From Myxococcota bacterium (GTDB lineage Bacteria > Myxococcota_A > Polyangia > HGW-17 > JAJRWW01), in assembly GCA_024276595.1 (NCBI GenBank), contig JAJRWW010000334.1, positions 1-15,560 of the forward strand: a stretch of 15,560 bases of DNA, given 5' to 3'. This document shows positions 14,836 to 15,560 of this stretch, piece by piece; position 1 is the first letter of the stretch; every line of letters starts with the position of its first letter. The position numbers were made by a program, and so were the translations under genes. The notes beneath the pieces are model-generated. The model was given only the letters and a program-made list of their open reading frames with translations. It searched no databases and was not told where the DNA came from.

Positions 14836-14939
14836 TGCCAAGCTCCCTTTGTGCGCCGGTCACACCGGCGAGGTGTTGAATGTGAAAGTCATTCGTGTTG
14901 AAGGGTTAGCGACCCACGACAGCCCCGAGTCATGCGCGG

Positions 14940-14955
14940 CTGCGGGTAACCGCAG
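14940..14955 (+). ncRNA. GNRA-capped hairpin in group II intron domain I
   Basis: CTGCGG (14940-14945), GTAA loop (14946-14949) and CCGCAG (14950-14955) form a perfect 6-bp stem with a GNRA tetraloop, a common tertiary-contact element in group II ribozymes. Which named subdomain it belongs to was not determined. Confidence 0.6.
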
Positions 14956-15036
14956 GCGTGAAGCGTTGACAGGGGTAGGCGTAGGCCGGGTATTGAGCCG
15001 CGAAAGATATGAACCATTCCGGGGTGCCGACCTGGT

Positions 15037-15042
15037 AAAGGG
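15037..15042 (+). other. EBS1 candidate (exon-binding site) of the group II intron
   Basis: AAAGGG here is complementary to CCCTTT at 14845-14850, immediately 5' of the proposed splice junction; a G-U pair (15043 with 14844) could extend it. Six bases can match by chance, and another AAAGGG occurs near 15201, so this is supportive rather than decisive. Confidence 0.45.
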
Positions 15043-15213
15043 GCAGGGAAGGCCACACCGGCTGGCGCGATATCGCGAGTGCCAGCAGGACCCCGCGCGG
15101 TCGAAGACCCCGTGCATGCGCCCACACACCTCGTGCGGGAACCGGGAGATCCTGCGTCCGGCCAGGGAAGATGGTGCCCTGGTCCGCATCGGGAACCCGA
15201 AAGGGGCACGCCG

Positions 15214-15560
15214 ATGATGCACGGTCGCAGGAAGTCGGACAGACCCGTAGTACCGGAGAAGTCTCCGAACAACGGTGGCACATCCGCTGCGCCGCCCGCG
15301 GAGGAGATGGAGGGAAGGGGTCTGGCCAAGGGCAACCCGCGAGATCAAACCAGGTCCCGGGCTCAGTACCGGCAAGACCTGCAACATGCGCTTGAGCGGG
15401 TACGGCAAGCAGCGGTTCGTGATAGGCAGTTGCAGTTCACGACGCTCTGGCACCACGTCTACGACGTGAACCGGCTCCGGGAGGCCTACCTCGGCCTCAA
15501 GCGCAGTGCGGCACCGGGGGTGGATCGCGTGACGTGGCAGGCCTACGGGGAGAGCCTGGA
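15214..15560 (+). CDS. ltrA: Group II intron reverse transcriptase/maturase, N-terminal part (3' truncated by window)
   Basis: This frame is open from the ATG ATG at 15214-15219 to the end of the window, about 115 codons. Shine-Dalgarno AAAGGGG lies 7 nt before the first ATG. The encoded start MMHGRRKSDRPVVPEK, the block EGRGLAKGN, and the sequence RVRQAAVRDRQLQFTTLWHHVYDVNRLREAYLGLKRSAAPGVDRVTW match the conserved N-terminal (RT0 and first RT block) part of group II intron-encoded proteins. These proteins assist splicing as maturases and copy the intron into new DNA sites. The usual APGVDG has Arg in place of the final Gly. The catalytic YADD box, maturase domain X and any endonuclease domain are beyond the window, so intactness cannot be judged. 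The gene symbol is given by family analogy only. Confidence 0.9.
   Translation, partial: MMHGRRKSDRPVVPEKSPNNGGTSAAPPAEEMEGRGLAKGNPRDQTRSRAQYRQDLQHALERVRQAAVRDRQLQFTTLWHHVYDVNRLREAYLGLKRSAAPGVDRVTWQAYGESL

Larger units (their letters stand above)
14851..15560 (+). mobile_element. Group II intron, 5' part (runs off window end)
   Basis: The 5' end fits the GUGYG consensus (GTGCG at 14851-14855). It is followed by a 7-bp hairpin, CGCCGGT 14854-14860 with ACCGGCG 14864-14870, and a GTGAAAGTC segment (14882-14890) typical of these ribozymes. Further structure includes a stem CTGCGG/CCGCAG (14940-14955) capped by a GTAA (GNRA) tetraloop and a nested stem at 15061-15086 (GCTGGC/GCCAGC). AAAGGG at 15037-15042 can pair with the last six exon bases CCCTTT (14845-14850) as an EBS1-IBS1 pair. 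The stretch 14851-15213 is therefore ribozyme RNA rather than coding DNA, despite long open frames through it. The intron ORF follows from 15214; domains V and VI and the 3' splice site lie beyond the window. The exact 5' boundary is inferred from consensus. Confidence 0.82.

Noticed and set aside
14468..15217. A 249-codon plus-strand frame crossing the small minus-strand gene and the intron 5' region
   Set aside because: It spans the intron boundary and ribozyme structures and has no recognisable protein pattern; it ends where the real intron ORF begins in another frame.
14860..15456. A 198-codon minus-strand frame in the intron
   Set aside because: It is antisense to the ribozyme RNA and the maturase start. 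Such frames are commonly mis-annotated in group II introns and carry no independent support.
1..15560. CRISPR arrays, tRNA or rRNA genes, and integrase attachment sites
   Set aside because: I saw no regularly spaced repeats of CRISPR length, no tRNA cloverleaf with CCA-type end and no rRNA-like sequence. The only repeats are the 11-nt arrays and the half-receiver duplication.

Overview
The window reads as chromosomal DNA of a high-GC, Gram-negative predatory or social bacterium, most likely a member of the Myxococcota. The strongest single clue is the C-terminus of the secreted beta-helix protein at 11710-13620. It carries a Gly-Cys-Ala-Cys motif, a hydrophobic segment and a basic tail, as in the MYXO-CTERM sorting signal. 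A Hanks-type kinase, an FGE-like lipoprotein and dense GC-rich coding on both strands fit the same group. No tRNA, rRNA or CRISPR array was seen.

Layout. At 3-2330 is the C-terminal half of a bacterial alpha-2-macroglobulin with a CVEQ thioester motif, cut by the window start. It converges on a minus-strand serine/threonine kinase with a long coiled-coil tail (2389-4008). From the AT-rich divergent promoter region at about 4009-4155 a plus-strand operon runs: a SAM methyltransferase with an acidic tail (4156-5364), NAD-dependent DNA ligase LigA (5378-7417) and a class II aldolase (7414-8193, overlapping ligA by 4 nt). A perfect 10-bp stem (8198-8223) closes it. On the minus strand, two exported proteins form a second operon: an uncharacterised protein related to the LIC_10091-type family (10895 down to 9369) and an FGE/SUMF1-fold lipoprotein lacking the catalytic cysteines (9361 down to 8270). 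They are joined by a tandem 11-nt repeat that carries the Shine-Dalgarno.

Divergent from that, across three tandem 11-bp repeats, is a second small methyltransferase (11048-11713). It is translationally coupled (ATGA overlap) to the secreted parallel beta-helix protein (11710-13620). Next is a response regulator (13722-14306) built from a truncated half receiver plus one full receiver. It converges on a small minus-strand gene (14835-14407) that may be roadblock/LC7-like, with a stem-loop and T-tract terminator between them.

At 14851 a group II intron begins. It has a GTGCG 5' end, a 5' hairpin, a GNRA-capped stem, and an EBS1 candidate that pairs with the flanking exon. Its reverse transcriptase/maturase starts at 15214 and runs off the window end. 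The intron sits 3 nt upstream of the Shine-Dalgarno of the small minus-strand gene, in antisense orientation.

The points most worth following are the half-receiver/full-receiver response regulator, the intron insertion that separates a gene from its upstream sequence, the 11-bp repeat operator candidate, and the pair of exported proteins with altered or unknown active sites.
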